Positions 25,967 through 34,641 of a stretch of DNA of 64,000 bases are shown here, one piece after another. The position numbers and the translations under genes were made by a program. The stretch is taken from the NCBI RefSeq assembly GCF_000826545.1, contig NZ_CDME01000010.1:1-64000 (forward strand). Direction: 5' to 3'. The notes beneath the pieces are model-generated. The model made no database searches, was not told the DNA's origin, and saw nothing but the letters and a program-made list of their open reading frames with translations. Numbering within the stretch: position 1 is the first letter of the stretch; every line of letters begins with the position of its first letter. This DNA is from Kibdelosporangium sp. MJ126-NF4. GTDB lineage: Bacteria; Actinomycetota; Actinomycetes; Mycobacteriales; Pseudonocardiaceae.

Positions 25967-28519
25967 GTGACTGCTCGGCGATCGTGGTCAGGCGTGGCCG
26001 TCCAGTGGCGGAACTGGCCTGTGCTCGTCAAGATCGGCGCCGTCCTGGTGGTGCCGGTCATTGGCGCGATGACGCTCGGCATCCTGCGGGTGCGGGCGGA
26101 CCTCGAGCTGTCCGACTCCTACGCCGAGGTCGAGCGGCTCGCCCAGCTGCGCGAGGAACTCGTGCCCGCCATCGGCCTGCTGCAGAGCGAACGCAACCTG
26201 GCCATCGAGCCACAGGGCGACGGATACCGCGAGGCACAGCGGACACGGGCCGACACGTTGCTCGAAACCGTGAACTGGATCGCGAGCAACACACCGGATC
26301 TCGGTTCGGCGGCCACCGCCGGGTACCAGAAGCTCAGGCGGGAGCTGGACGGGCTCCCGCAGCTGCGCCAACTGGTGGTCGACGGGGCCGACAGCCAGGC
26401 CCTGCTGTCCGGGTACGCCTCGATCATCCAGGCGATGGTGGACTTCGACCGCTCGCTGATGAGCAGGTTCCCCGACCAGGAGCTCACCGGGTCGTCCTCG
26501 GCGCTGTTCGACCTGCAGGTGGCCCGCGAGCAGGTCTCGTTCCAGCAGTCACTCGTGCTCGTCGGGATCCGGCGCGGCGAGCTCACCGGGCCGGAGCGCG
26601 AACGGCTGATCGAGGCGGACGTCCGGCTCACCGACGTACTCGCCGACATGCGGGCGGTCGCCCCGCCGCACCAGTGGCAGCGCTACCTCGACACGGTCGC
26701 GGGCTCGGATGTCGCGCAGCGCCAGGAATTCGTCCGGCAGGCGCGCGCTGAGGTCCCGCAGGCGCAGCGCAAGCCCAACACGCGGCCCGTGTTGCCGTTC
26801 AAGGCCTCGGACTGGACCAGGACGTCCGACCAGACCGCTGGGCTGATGGCGACCGTGGCCAGGCAGGCCGCGTCCGAACTGCGCGCCGGTGCGGCACGCC
26901 TGCAGGACGAGACCAGCAACCGCGCGGGCGCGGAGTCGGTGCTGCTGCTGGCCATGGTGCTGCTCGCGACCGGCATCGGCGGTGTCGTCGGCCGGTATCT
27001 GTTGCGCTCACTGAGTTCGCTGCGCAGGGCCGCGCTGGACGTCGCGTCCACCAAGCTGCCTGCCGCCGTGTCCGACATCCGCGCGGGCCGCCCGGCGACG
27101 ATCGACCCGATGCCGCTGCGGACCACCGAGGAGTTCGGCCAGTTGGCCCGCGCCTTCGACACCGTGCAGAACCAGGCGGTGCGCTCGGCGGAGGAAGAGG
27201 CCGACCTGCGTGGCAACCTGCGCAACATCTTCGTCAACCTCTCGCGGCGCAGCCAGGGTCTCGTCGAGCGCCAGCTGCGGCTGATGGAGCAGCTGGAGCA
27301 GAAGGAGAACGACCCGGACCAGCTGGCCAACCTGTTCAAGCTCGACCACCTGGCCACCCGGATGCGGCGCAACAACGAGAACCTCGTCGTGCTGTCCGGT
27401 GCGGAGCTCGGCAGGCGGTTCACCGAGCACGTGCCGCTCGCCGACGTGCTGCGTGCCGCTGTGTCCGAAGTGGAGCACTACGAGCGGGCGTCGGTCCGCT
27501 CGGTCCCCAAGGTGGAGGTCCTCGGCTACGCCGCCGGTGACCTCGTGCGCTCGGTGGCCGAGCTGGTGGAGAACGCCACCGCGTTCTCACCGCCGGACTC
27601 CCAGGTGATCATCCAGACCGTGCTGCGGCCGGACCGGTCGGTGTTGATCGAGATCGTCGACGACGGCATCGGCATGGGCGACGCCGAACTGGCCGACGCC
27701 AACGCCCGTGTGGCCGCGGGCGGCGGGGTGGACGTCCCGGTCTCCCGGCAGATGGGGCTGTTCGTGGTCGGCAGCCTGGCGGGCAGGCACCGGATCGGTG
27801 TGACGCTCGCCCGAAGGGGCAACGGCGAGGACGGCCTGATCGCCTCCGTCGCCGTGCCGCCGGACCTGATCGCTAACGCCACGCCCGAGCCCGCCGATAC
27901 AAGATCACACGACACTCCCCCGAGCCAGAACGGTGCTACCGCACAGAACACTGTTTCGGAGCAGAACGGAGATCGGGCGGGCGACGAGCCGACCCTGACC
28001 GGGAGGCTGAGCTCGGTCGGGATCGCGGTGCGGCTGCCGGAGCTGCCACTGGCCAGCTCACCGGCGTCGATCCTGTTCCGTTCGCACAAGCCGGTCCCGG
28101 TCGGGACCGACCGACAACCACAGCACCAGGCACAGCAGCAACTCCCGGAGCAACTCCCGGCCCAGCACCAACGCCAGGACGAGTTCGCGTGGCTCGGTGG
28201 CCCCGGCGGCGGATCGGTCGCCGGATCGGTCGGTCCGGCGAGCGTGACGGTACGGATGCCCGTGCCGCCGCCGGTTCCACAGGCACGGCGGGCGACTGCC
28301 GACCAGGCACCACAGCAGGAGGACGGTGAGCTGCCCAAGAGGGTTCCCCGCGCGCAGTTGTTCGTCACGCCGGTCAGCCCCGCACAGGCAAGTGGTGCGG
28401 GCAGCGGGAACCGTCCGCAACGGACTCCGCGAAACGCCGAACGCGCAAGGGGACTGCTGAGCAGCTTCCAGGCGGGCATTCGCCAGAGCAGGACCGACGA
28501 GGGGGAGGAACAGGCATGA
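25967..28519 (+). CDS. cvnA: Conservon sensor histidine kinase-like protein CvnA
   Basis: An 850-residue membrane kinase. A first helix (about 18-40) and a second (about 325-345) enclose an extracellular helical sensor region resembling nitrate/nitrite-sensing (NIT) domains (LLQSERNLAIE). Next come a HAMP-like linker, the segment LFKLDHLATRMRRNNENL in place of a classical H-box, and a HATPase domain (N box ELVENATAFSPP; G1 VDDGIGMG). A Pro/Gln-rich disordered tail of about 200 residues follows. This is the CvnA architecture; conservons are proposed to act as membrane-associated GPCR-like signalling complexes in Streptomyces. GTG start; its stop overlaps cvnB. Confidence 0.88.
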   Translation: MTARRSWSGVAVQWRNWPVLVKIGAVLVVPVIGAMTLGILRVRADLELSDSYAEVERLAQLREELVPAIGLLQSERNLAIEPQGDGYREAQRTRADTLLETVNWIASNTPDLGSAATAGYQKLRRELDGLPQLRQLVVDGADSQALLSGYASIIQAMVDFDRSLMSRFPDQELTGSSSALFDLQVAREQVSFQQSLVLVGIRRGELTGPERERLIEADVRLTDVLADMRAVAPPHQWQRYLDTVAGSDVAQRQEFVRQARAEVPQAQRKPNTRPVLPFKASDWTRTSDQTAGLMATVARQAASELRAGAARLQDETSNRAGAESVLLLAMVLLATGIGGVVGRYLLRSLSSLRRAALDVASTKLPAAVSDIRAGRPATIDPMPLRTTEEFGQLARAFDTVQNQAVRSAEEEADLRGNLRNIFVNLSRRSQGLVERQLRLMEQLEQKENDPDQLANLFKLDHLATRMRRNNENLVVLSGAELGRRFTEHVPLADVLRAAVSEVEHYERASVRSVPKVEVLGYAAGDLVRSVAELVENATAFSPPDSQVIIQTVLRPDRSVLIEIVDDGIGMGDAELADANARVAAGGGVDVPVSRQMGLFVVGSLAGRHRIGVTLARRGNGEDGLIASVAVPPDLIANATPEPADTRSHDTPPSQNGATAQNTVSEQNGDRAGDEPTLTGRLSSVGIAVRLPELPLASSPASILFRSHKPVPVGTDRQPQHQAQQQLPEQLPAQHQRQDEFAWLGGPGGGSVAGSVGPASVTVRMPVPPPVPQARRATADQAPQQEDGELPKRVPRAQLFVTPVSPAQASGAGSGNRPQRTPRNAERARGLLSSFQAGIRQSRTDEGEEQA

Positions 28520-28947
28520 CCGAGACACCGACGAAGGGCCGCCAGGTCAGCAGGTTCGGCTGGCTGGTCGACAACTTCACCGACCGGGTGGCCGGTGTGG
28601 CGCACGCCGTGGTGATCTCGGTGGACGGACTCCTGCTCACCGCGTCGAACCGGTTGCCGGAGGACCGGGCCGACCAGATGGCCGCGATCGCCGCGGGCAT
28701 CGTCAGCCTGAACATGGGCGCGGCGAAGTGCCTTGGTGCGGACACGGTGTACCGCACGATTGTGGAGATGGACTACGGCGTGCTGTTGCTGACGTCCATC
28801 AGGGACGGTTCGTGCCTAGCTGTGCTTGCTCGCCGTGACAGCGACATCGCGCAGATCGCGTACGAGATGACCGTTCTCGTCGACCAGGTCGGTCAGATGC
28901 TGACACCGGAACTGCGTGCCGAACTGAGCGGATCAGTCCGGAGATGA
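28516..28947 (+). CDS. cvnB: Roadblock/LC7 domain protein CvnB
   Basis: A 143-residue Roadblock/LC7 protein: FGWLVDNFTDRVAGVAHAVVISVDGLLL followed by DQMAAIAAGIVSLN and a strand-rich second half, ending in an amphipathic helix. CvnB-type proteins belong to the MglB-like family that partners small Ras-like GTPases. It overlaps cvnA by four bases (ATGA) and precedes cvnC, matching conservon order. The expected GTPase partner, CvnD, is not encoded here. Confidence 0.9.
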   Translation: MTETPTKGRQVSRFGWLVDNFTDRVAGVAHAVVISVDGLLLTASNRLPEDRADQMAAIAAGIVSLNMGAAKCLGADTVYRTIVEMDYGVLLLTSIRDGSCLAVLARRDSDIAQIAYEMTVLVDQVGQMLTPELRAELSGSVRR

Positions 28948-28959
28948 GCGAGGTGATCC

Positions 28960-29469
28960 ATGGGCGCTGGTGATGATCAGGGATTCGCCGATGTGCTCAA
29001 TGGATTCAGCCTGAACTTCCGTTCGGGTGGCCGTGGGACGGCGTCGCGGGCCGAACCGTCGGCGCCGCGGCGGACCGCGGCACCAGCCACCGACGAGTCC
29101 GACTTCCCGGTCGAACAGGCCGCGAGCGTCCGCGCCTACGCCTGGACCGGTGGCCGGACCCATTCGGTTCACCGGTTGGAGATCGAGACACTGGTCACCA
29201 CGAGTGCCCGCGCGCTCGACCGGATGGACGACCTCAAGGGCGAGCACCAGGAGATCGCCGAGCTGTGCCGTCACTCGAAGTCGGTCGCCGAGGTCGGCGC
29301 GCTGCTGCGGCTCCCGCTCGGCGTGGTGAAGGTCCTGCTCGGCGACATGGCCGTGCTCGGCCTGGTGATCGTGCACGAGAGCGCGTCGGCGAGCCCGGAC
29401 ATGGAACTGCTCGAGCGTGTCCTGAAAGGACTGACGAACCTCAGAACCGGGCCTCTCCCAGCACTGTGA
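28960..29469 (+). CDS. cvnC: DUF742 protein CvnC
   Basis: A 169-residue DUF742 protein. The N-terminal 60 residues are charged and probably disordered; the conserved winged-helix-like domain starts at SVRAYAWTGGRT and contains HQEIAELCRHSKSVAEVGALLRLPLGVVKVLLGDMAVLGLV. It is the third gene of the conservon, 12 bases after cvnB. The C-terminus extends beyond the usual end and overlaps the convergent F420 oxidoreductase gene by 29 bases; cvnD is missing. Confidence 0.88.
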   Translation: MGAGDDQGFADVLNGFSLNFRSGGRGTASRAEPSAPRRTAAPATDESDFPVEQAASVRAYAWTGGRTHSVHRLEIETLVTTSARALDRMDDLKGEHQEIAELCRHSKSVAEVGALLRLPLGVVKVLLGDMAVLGLVIVHESASASPDMELLERVLKGLTNLRTGPLPAL

Positions 29470-30316
29470 GCGTCCGGCGCTGTTCTTCGGCGGTGCCGAC
29501 AAGGATCGCGATGATCTCGCTGACACCCGCCTCCCGGTAGCGCCGCAGTTCCTGTGCCACCTCCTCCTCGTTGCCTGCGATCAGGGTGTCCCCGATGGTG
29601 GCCACGCCCTCGTTGTCCAACACCCGGCGGTAGCTGGGCATGTCGTTCGCCCCGGGATAGGTCTGGTTGAGCCTGTCCCGCGCTGCCTGTGGATTGTCGG
29701 TCACCGACACGGTGATCGAGCTGACCACCCGGGTGCCGGTGCCGTTTTTCTCCAGCGTGGGCAGGATGTAGTCGCTGATTGTCTTCGGTCCGGCCCACGT
29801 CGTGACGGTGCCGTCGGTCAGTTCCGCCGCGAGCTTGAGCATCTGCGGGCCGAGGGCGGCCAGCAGTACCGGCGGGGGCTGGCTGCCCGCCGCCACGATC
29901 TGGCCGTTCACCGTCAGCGTTTCACCGTGGTAGTCGACGCTTTCCCCATGCAGCAACGGAACCAGGGCTGTCAGATATTCACGGATGTGCCGGACCGGCT
30001 TGTCGGGCGAGTAGCCGTACTGGCCTTGGATCAGCGGCGGATGGCTCGGCCCGACGCCGAGGACGAGTCGGTTGCCCACGGTCAGCGCCTGGGCCGCCAG
30101 TGCCAACGGGTGATGCGGGTACGTCCGCACGACCGCCGCGCCGAGTGTGATGTCGGGGAACTCCCGGCCCGTCATCGCCAGCAGGGTGAGCGGGTCCCAC
30201 GAGAGCCGCTCACCCAGCCACACCGCCTGGAATCCGGCCTGCCGTGCGGCTTTGACCTCCTCGAAGTACTCGTCGACGGTCTTGCCCATGTCCTCGATGA
30301 AGATCCCGACACGCAT
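29441..30316 (-). CDS. LLM-class F420-dependent oxidoreductase
   Basis: A 291-residue luciferase-like monooxygenase-fold protein. The start MRVGIFIED, the VWLGERLSWDP strand, the TLGAAVVRTYPHHPLALAAQALTV segment and the VLGVGPSHPPLI loop are typical of coenzyme F420-dependent members in actinobacteria. The substrate is unknown. It is divergent from the TetR gene at 30404; the intergenic inverted repeat suggests repression by that TetR. Confidence 0.87.
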   Translation of the reverse strand: MRVGIFIEDMGKTVDEYFEEVKAARQAGFQAVWLGERLSWDPLTLLAMTGREFPDITLGAAVVRTYPHHPLALAAQALTVGNRLVLGVGPSHPPLIQGQYGYSPDKPVRHIREYLTALVPLLHGESVDYHGETLTVNGQIVAAGSQPPPVLLAALGPQMLKLAAELTDGTVTTWAGPKTISDYILPTLEKNGTGTRVVSSITVSVTDNPQAARDRLNQTYPGANDMPSYRRVLDNEGVATIGDTLIAGNEEEVAQELRRYREAGVSEIIAILVGTAEEQRRTLTVLGEARF

Positions 30317-30341
30317 GACGCCCCCATAAGTGGATGAAAAT

Positions 30342-30375
30342 CTTCCGGTTAATCGGACGCTACACTAACCGGAAG
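30342..30375. promoter_or_regulatory. Inverted-repeat operator between F420 oxidoreductase and TetR genes
   Basis: Perfect ten-base arms, CTTCCGGTTA (30342-30351) and TAACCGGAAG (30366-30375), are separated by 14 bases in the short divergent promoter. Size and position suit binding by the adjacent TetR dimer(s), which would control both genes. Binding is inferred, not shown. Confidence 0.7.
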
Positions 30376-30403
30376 AAGATCGTCCAGTTGTTCGGAGGTG
30401 GGC

Positions 30404-30946
30404 ATGCGGGCGGACGCACAGCGCAACCGCGACCAGATCGTCGCCGCCGCACGCACCCTGTTCACCGTCAACGGCGTCGAGGCGCCGATGGAGGAGGTCG
30501 CCCAGGCGGCCGGAGTCGGCGTCGGCACGCTCTACCGGCGGTTCCCGGACCGGGACGCCCTGCTCAACGCGGTGTCGACGGACATGTTCCACCGCCTGAT
30601 CCAGATGATCGCCACGGCGAGCGCCGAGGAAACGACCGGCTGGACCGTGTTGCGGCGGTTTCTGCGTGACTGGGCGGACTACCGCCTCGGCCTGCTGCGC
30701 GACCCGATCTGTACGGGGATGGCCGAGGCGATCAAGGTCGATCCCGGGCTGCGCGAGATCCGGCAGCAGTGGCTCGACGAGTTCGATGACGTGATCCGGC
30801 GTGCCCACGAGGAGGGGGAGCTGCGTACCGACGTCGGCCTCACCGAGATCGCCACGTTCATGACCATGCTGTCCCGTCAGGAACCTGGTCCGGCAGCCGA
30901 CCGGATCCTCGACGTGGTGCTTGACGGGCTCAGACGGGGAACTTGA
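30404..30946 (+). CDS. TetR family transcriptional regulator
   Basis: A 180-residue TetR protein with HTH at about 15-45 (APMEEVAQAAGVGVGTLYRRFPDRDALL) and the C-terminal domain common in actinobacterial SCO-type TetRs. The ATG at 30404 is preferred over GTG 30398 because GGAGG lies at 30394-30398. It is divergent from the LLM oxidoreductase, with a perfect inverted repeat between them, and its 3' end overlaps the convergent SDR gene by 17 bases. Confidence 0.9.
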   Translation: MRADAQRNRDQIVAAARTLFTVNGVEAPMEEVAQAAGVGVGTLYRRFPDRDALLNAVSTDMFHRLIQMIATASAEETTGWTVLRRFLRDWADYRLGLLRDPICTGMAEAIKVDPGLREIRQQWLDEFDDVIRRAHEEGELRTDVGLTEIATFMTMLSRQEPGPAADRILDVVLDGLRRGT

Positions 30947-31847
30947 CGCCGGTCAGCTCCTCCGAAACCGTCCACAAGCGACGCTGCAGCTCCACGTCGT
31001 GCGACTGGGCGCTGGACTTGACCAGCACCGGTTTGCCGCGGCTCTCGGCGAACCCGTCTGGCCCGTAGTACTGGCCGCCCAGCGCGTTCGGGTCGGTCGC
31101 CGCGCGCAGGGGCGGCAGCGCGCCGTTGGCGGGGGACTGTGTGATCAGCGGCGCGACCACGTTGGTGATCGCGCGCAGCACGGTCGGCATGTTGCGCGCC
31201 AGTTCCGTGTTCGACCCGCCTGGGTGTGCCGCCAGCGCGACCGTCCTGCCGTTGCCGGAAAGCCTGCGCTGCAACTCGTAGGTGAACAGCAGGTTGGCCA
31301 GCTCGGACTGTCCATATGCCTGGACGCGGCTGTAGGACCGTTCCCAGTTCAGGTCGTCGAAGTGGATCGCGGCCCTGATCCGGTGGCCGATGCTGCTGAT
31401 CGTGACCACCCGTGAGTCCGGCACCGGCAGCAGCATGTCCAGCAGCAGGCCGGTGAGGGCGAAGTGGCCGAGGTGGTTCGTGCCGAACTGCAGCTCGAAG
31501 CCGTCGGCCGTGGTCTGTTTCGGGGTGTACATCACTCCGGCGTTGTTGACCAGCAGGTCGATCCGTGGAAGGTCGGCGCGCAACTGGTCGGCGGCCGTGC
31601 GGACCGAGTCCAGCGAACTCAGGTCCAGGCGCTGTGGCCGCACGTCGGCGCCGGGGTTCGCCGTGGTGATCCGGTCGGCGGCGGCTTTGCCCTTGTCGAG
31701 GTCGCGGACGGCCAGCACCACTGTGGCGCCGCGGGCGGCGAGGACGTTCGCCACCTCGAAGCCGATGCCGGTGTTGGCGCCGGTGACGACCGCGGTCCGG
31801 CCGTTCTGACCGGGGATGTCGACCGCTGTCCACGCGTTCCTTGGCAT
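30930..31847 (-). CDS. Short-chain dehydrogenase (WW-domain-oxidoreductase-like) with Lys-to-Glu at the active site
   Basis: A 305-residue SDR of the WWOX/retinol-dehydrogenase-like group. The cofactor loop TGANTGIGFEVA, NNAGVMY and SSIGHR are intact. The catalytic Tyr is residue 178, but the motif reads YGQSELAN, so the partner Lys (YxxxK) is Glu182, encoded GAG at 31304-31302. That Lys is normally essential for cofactor binding and proton relay, so activity may be lost or altered. It is divergent from the TetR gene at 31941 across a large inverted repeat. Confidence 0.88.
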   Translation of the reverse strand: MPRNAWTAVDIPGQNGRTAVVTGANTGIGFEVANVLAARGATVVLAVRDLDKGKAAADRITTANPGADVRPQRLDLSSLDSVRTAADQLRADLPRIDLLVNNAGVMYTPKQTTADGFELQFGTNHLGHFALTGLLLDMLLPVPDSRVVTISSIGHRIRAAIHFDDLNWERSYSRVQAYGQSELANLLFTYELQRRLSGNGRTVALAAHPGGSNTELARNMPTVLRAITNVVAPLITQSPANGALPPLRAATDPNALGGQYYGPDGFAESRGKPVLVKSSAQSHDVELQRRLWTVSEELTGVKFPV

Positions 31848-31868
31848 GATCTCTCCCGGGGTTAGAAT

Positions 31869-31912
31869 CGGGGCGTGCGTTCCGGTTACGACTATACGGA
31901 ACGCGCGCCCCG
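31869..31912. promoter_or_regulatory. Long inverted-repeat operator between SDR and TetR genes
   Basis: Sixteen-base arms at 31869-31884 and 31897-31912 match with one G-T mismatch around a 12-base spacer. The inner core is GCGTTCCG/CGGAACGC. It lies 22 bases upstream of the SDR start and 28 upstream of the TetR start, so a TetR dimer bound here would block both promoters. The role is inferred from position and symmetry. Confidence 0.7.
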
Positions 31913-31940
31913 TTTGCCGATGATGAGAGGTGGGTCACCG

Positions 31941-32486
31941 ATGGCTGAGCGGCCGTTGCGGGCCGACGCGGCGCGCAACCGGGAGAAAGTGCTGCGTGTG
32001 GCCTATGAGACGTTCGCGGCGGAAGGCCTCGGCGTGCCGATCGACGAGATCGCCAGGCGGGCAGGCGTCGGCGCGGGCACCGTCTACCGGCATTTTCCCA
32101 CCAAGGACCTGCTGTTCCAGGCCATCGTGGCGGACCGGCTCGGGCAGTTGACCGGAGACGTCCGCACGATGGCCGTCGAGGACCCCGGTGGGGCGGTGTA
32201 CCACTTCCTGCACCGGATGGTCGACGAGGCCGGGGTGGACCAGGGGCTCGTCGACGCCATGGCCAACAGCGGAATCGACCTGTCCGTCGTGATGCCGGAC
32301 GTGGAGCGCGAGTTCCTCGACGTGCTGGCCGAACTGGTCGGCCTCGCGCAGCGGGCGGGCACCATGCGATCCGATGTGGACTTCATGGACGTGAAGACGT
32401 TGATGGTCGGCCTGCAGGCGATGCAGCGCTACCGCGGCGAGATCGGCCCGACGTTCCAGGTCGTGCTCGACGGCCTGAAGCCGTGA
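31941..32486 (+). CDS. TetR family transcriptional regulator
   Basis: A 181-residue TetR protein. HTH spans about 24-55 (VPIDEIARRAGVGAGTVYRHFPTKDLLFQ); the C-terminal part is related to the TetR at 30404. The ATG at 31941 has AGAGG ten bases upstream; upstream in-frame ATGs at 31920/31923 would run into the operator region. It is divergent from the SDR gene, and a 16-bp-arm inverted repeat lies between. The NCS1 permease gene begins just after its stop and might be cotranscribed. Confidence 0.9.
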   Translation: MAERPLRADAARNREKVLRVAYETFAAEGLGVPIDEIARRAGVGAGTVYRHFPTKDLLFQAIVADRLGQLTGDVRTMAVEDPGGAVYHFLHRMVDEAGVDQGLVDAMANSGIDLSVVMPDVEREFLDVLAELVGLAQRAGTMRSDVDFMDVKTLMVGLQAMQRYRGEIGPTFQVVLDGLKP

Positions 32487-32503
32487 GGGTGCAGGATAGG
32501 CCC

Positions 32504-33940
32504 GTGGACACCACAGCGGACAGCAAGCCGTTCCTGATCGAGGCCAACGGGATCAACGTGATCGGCGACGCCGAGCGCAAAGGCACGCCGCGTCAGCTGT
32601 TCTGGCCGTGGTTCGCGGCCAACGTCTCCGTGTTCGGCCTGAGCTACGGCTCGTTCGTGCTCGGCTTCGGCATCTCCTTCTGGCAGGCCGTGCTGGTCGG
32701 GATCGTCGGCATCACGGTGTCGTTCCTGCTCTGCGGCTTGGTCGCGGTCGCGGGCAAACGCGGCTCGGCGCCCACGATGGTGCTCTCCCGCGCCGCGTTC
32801 GGTGTGCGCGGCAACAGACTGCCGTCGCTGATCTCGTGGATGCTCACGGTCGGCTGGGAGACCATCCTGACGATCCTGGCGACGTTCGCGACCGCCACGG
32901 TGTTCGAGCGGCTCGGCTGGGGCGGCGGTACCCCGACGAAGATCGTCGCGCTGGTCGTGGTGAGCGCGCTGGCCGTGTCCGGTGGCGTGCTCGGATTCGA
33001 CCTGATCATGCGGATGCAGACGTGGATCACGGTCATCACCGGCGTTCTGACGGTCGGGTACATCGTGTTCGTCGCCCACCGCATCGACTTCGCGGCCGTG
33101 TCGGCGCTGCCGTCCGGCTCGGCGCAGAACGTGATCGGCGCGCTGGTGTTCGTGATGACCGGCTTCGGGCTGGGCTGGGTGAACGCGGCCGCGGACTACT
33201 CGCGGTACCTGCCACGTGGCACGTCCGGGCGCGCGGTGGTCGGCTGGACGGCGTTCTCCTCCTCGGTCGCGCCGGTCGTGCTGCTGTTGTTCGGTTTGCT
33301 GCTCGCCGGTTCGTCGCCGGAGTTGAACGCCGCGATCGCCGCCGACCCGATCGGCGCGCTCGCCGCGATCCTGCCGACCTGGTATCTCGTGCCGTTCGCA
33401 CTGGTCGCGGTGCTCGGGCTGGTCGGCGGCGCGGTGCTGAACATCTACTCGTCCGGCCTGACCCTGCTCGCGCTCGGTGTCCGGATCCCGCGTTACGCGG
33501 CGTCGCTCGTCGACGGTGTCGTGGTGGTCGCGGGCACCGTGTACGTCGTGTTCTTCGCCGGTACGTTCTTCGGTCAGTTCCAGGGATTCCTCATCACACT
33601 CGGTGTGCCGATCGCGGTATGGTGCGGCGTCATGCTGGCCGATATCGCGCTACGCCGAAGCGACTACGCGGAGGGCGATCTCTATACGCCGTCCGGGCGG
33701 TACGGGGACGTCCGCGTCCTGCCGATCGTCACCGTGCTCGCGGGAACCGCGATCGGCTGGGGACTGGTCACCAACGCCAACGCGGCCTGGCTGGGCTGGC
33801 AGGGATACCTGTTGTCACCCCTCGGCCTGGCCAGTGGCTGGTCGGGCGCGAACCTCGGCGTGCTCGCGGCGCTGCTGACCGGGTTCCTGGTGACGTTCTT
33901 GGCGAGCCGCAACCACGTCAGGGCACAGGAGCGGGGATGA
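32504..33940 (+). CDS. NCS1-family nucleobase/cytosine permease
   Basis: A 478-residue membrane protein with about 12 helices. FWPWFAANVSVFGLSYGSF near the start, PTMVLSRAAFGVRGN, and GFGLGWVNAAADYSRYLPR are characteristic of the NCS1 family that imports cytosine, purines, hydantoins or related compounds with cations. The substrate is not readable. GTG 32504 is chosen; a GTG at 32483 overlapping the TetR stop is possible. The stop overlaps the GntR start (ATGA), so the regulator downstream likely controls this transporter. Confidence 0.88.
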   Translation: MDTTADSKPFLIEANGINVIGDAERKGTPRQLFWPWFAANVSVFGLSYGSFVLGFGISFWQAVLVGIVGITVSFLLCGLVAVAGKRGSAPTMVLSRAAFGVRGNRLPSLISWMLTVGWETILTILATFATATVFERLGWGGGTPTKIVALVVVSALAVSGGVLGFDLIMRMQTWITVITGVLTVGYIVFVAHRIDFAAVSALPSGSAQNVIGALVFVMTGFGLGWVNAAADYSRYLPRGTSGRAVVGWTAFSSSVAPVVLLLFGLLLAGSSPELNAAIAADPIGALAAILPTWYLVPFALVAVLGLVGGAVLNIYSSGLTLLALGVRIPRYAASLVDGVVVVAGTVYVVFFAGTFFGQFQGFLITLGVPIAVWCGVMLADIALRRSDYAEGDLYTPSGRYGDVRVLPIVTVLAGTAIGWGLVTNANAAWLGWQGYLLSPLGLASGWSGANLGVLAALLTGFLVTFLASRNHVRAQERG

Positions 33941-34641
33941 GCGAACGGGTCGGCAAGCTCAAGCACGAGCGGATCGTCGAACAACTGGCCAAGGAGATCC
34001 AGTCCGGGCGGCTGGCCCACGGCGCACAGTTGCCCGGCGAGAACGCGCTGGCCGCGCGGTTCAGCGTCAGCCGAAACACCGTCCGGCAGGCGCTGACCGA
34101 GCTGGGCAACCAGGGCCTGATCGCCACGCACTCGGGCAAGGGCTCGTACGTGACGTTCGACGACCGCACGATCGACGACCGGCTCGGCTGGACCCGCGCA
34201 CTGGCCGACCAAGGCGTGCGCACGACGGTCGTGCGGGTCGCGCTGGTGCGGGAGGTCGAACTGGCCGACCGGCTCGGCCTCGAATCGGCCGAACTGGTCG
34301 CGGTCGACCGGGTCCGCTCCATTGTGGATGGAATGCCGATCTCCTTCGAACGCAGCCGCGTCCCGGCCATCGGGACCCTGCGCGACTTACCCGTACGCGG
34401 TCTCGGCGAATCGCTGTACGACGAACTGCGGGCCGTCGGCCTGGTGCCGGACTCGGGGGAGGAGTGGTGCGAACTCGCCCGCCTGAGCGGCTACGAGGCC
34501 GAACTGCTCGGCCGCGCGGAAGGCGAGCGGTTCCTGCGCACCCGCAGGGTCACCCGTGACCTCAACGGCCAGTTCGTCGAACACGTGGAAAGCCTGCTCG
34601 ACCCCGACCGCTTCCGGCTACACCTGGTCTTCGGCAGTTAG
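33937..34641 (+). CDS. GntR/HutC-family transcriptional regulator (UTRA domain)
   Basis: A 234-residue regulator. An N-terminal GntR winged helix (LAKEIQSGRLAHGAQLPGENALAARFSVSRNTVRQALTEL, about 15-60) is followed by a UTRA effector domain (about 85-230) ending in DRFRLHLVF. HutC-type regulators bind small metabolites. It is the last gene of the permease operon with a 4-base overlap, so it probably responds to the transported compound. A hairpin follows 17 bases after the stop. Confidence 0.9.
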   Translation: MSERVGKLKHERIVEQLAKEIQSGRLAHGAQLPGENALAARFSVSRNTVRQALTELGNQGLIATHSGKGSYVTFDDRTIDDRLGWTRALADQGVRTTVVRVALVREVELADRLGLESAELVAVDRVRSIVDGMPISFERSRVPAIGTLRDLPVRGLGESLYDELRAVGLVPDSGEEWCELARLSGYEAELLGRAEGERFLRTRRVTRDLNGQFVEHVESLLDPDRFRLHLVFGS

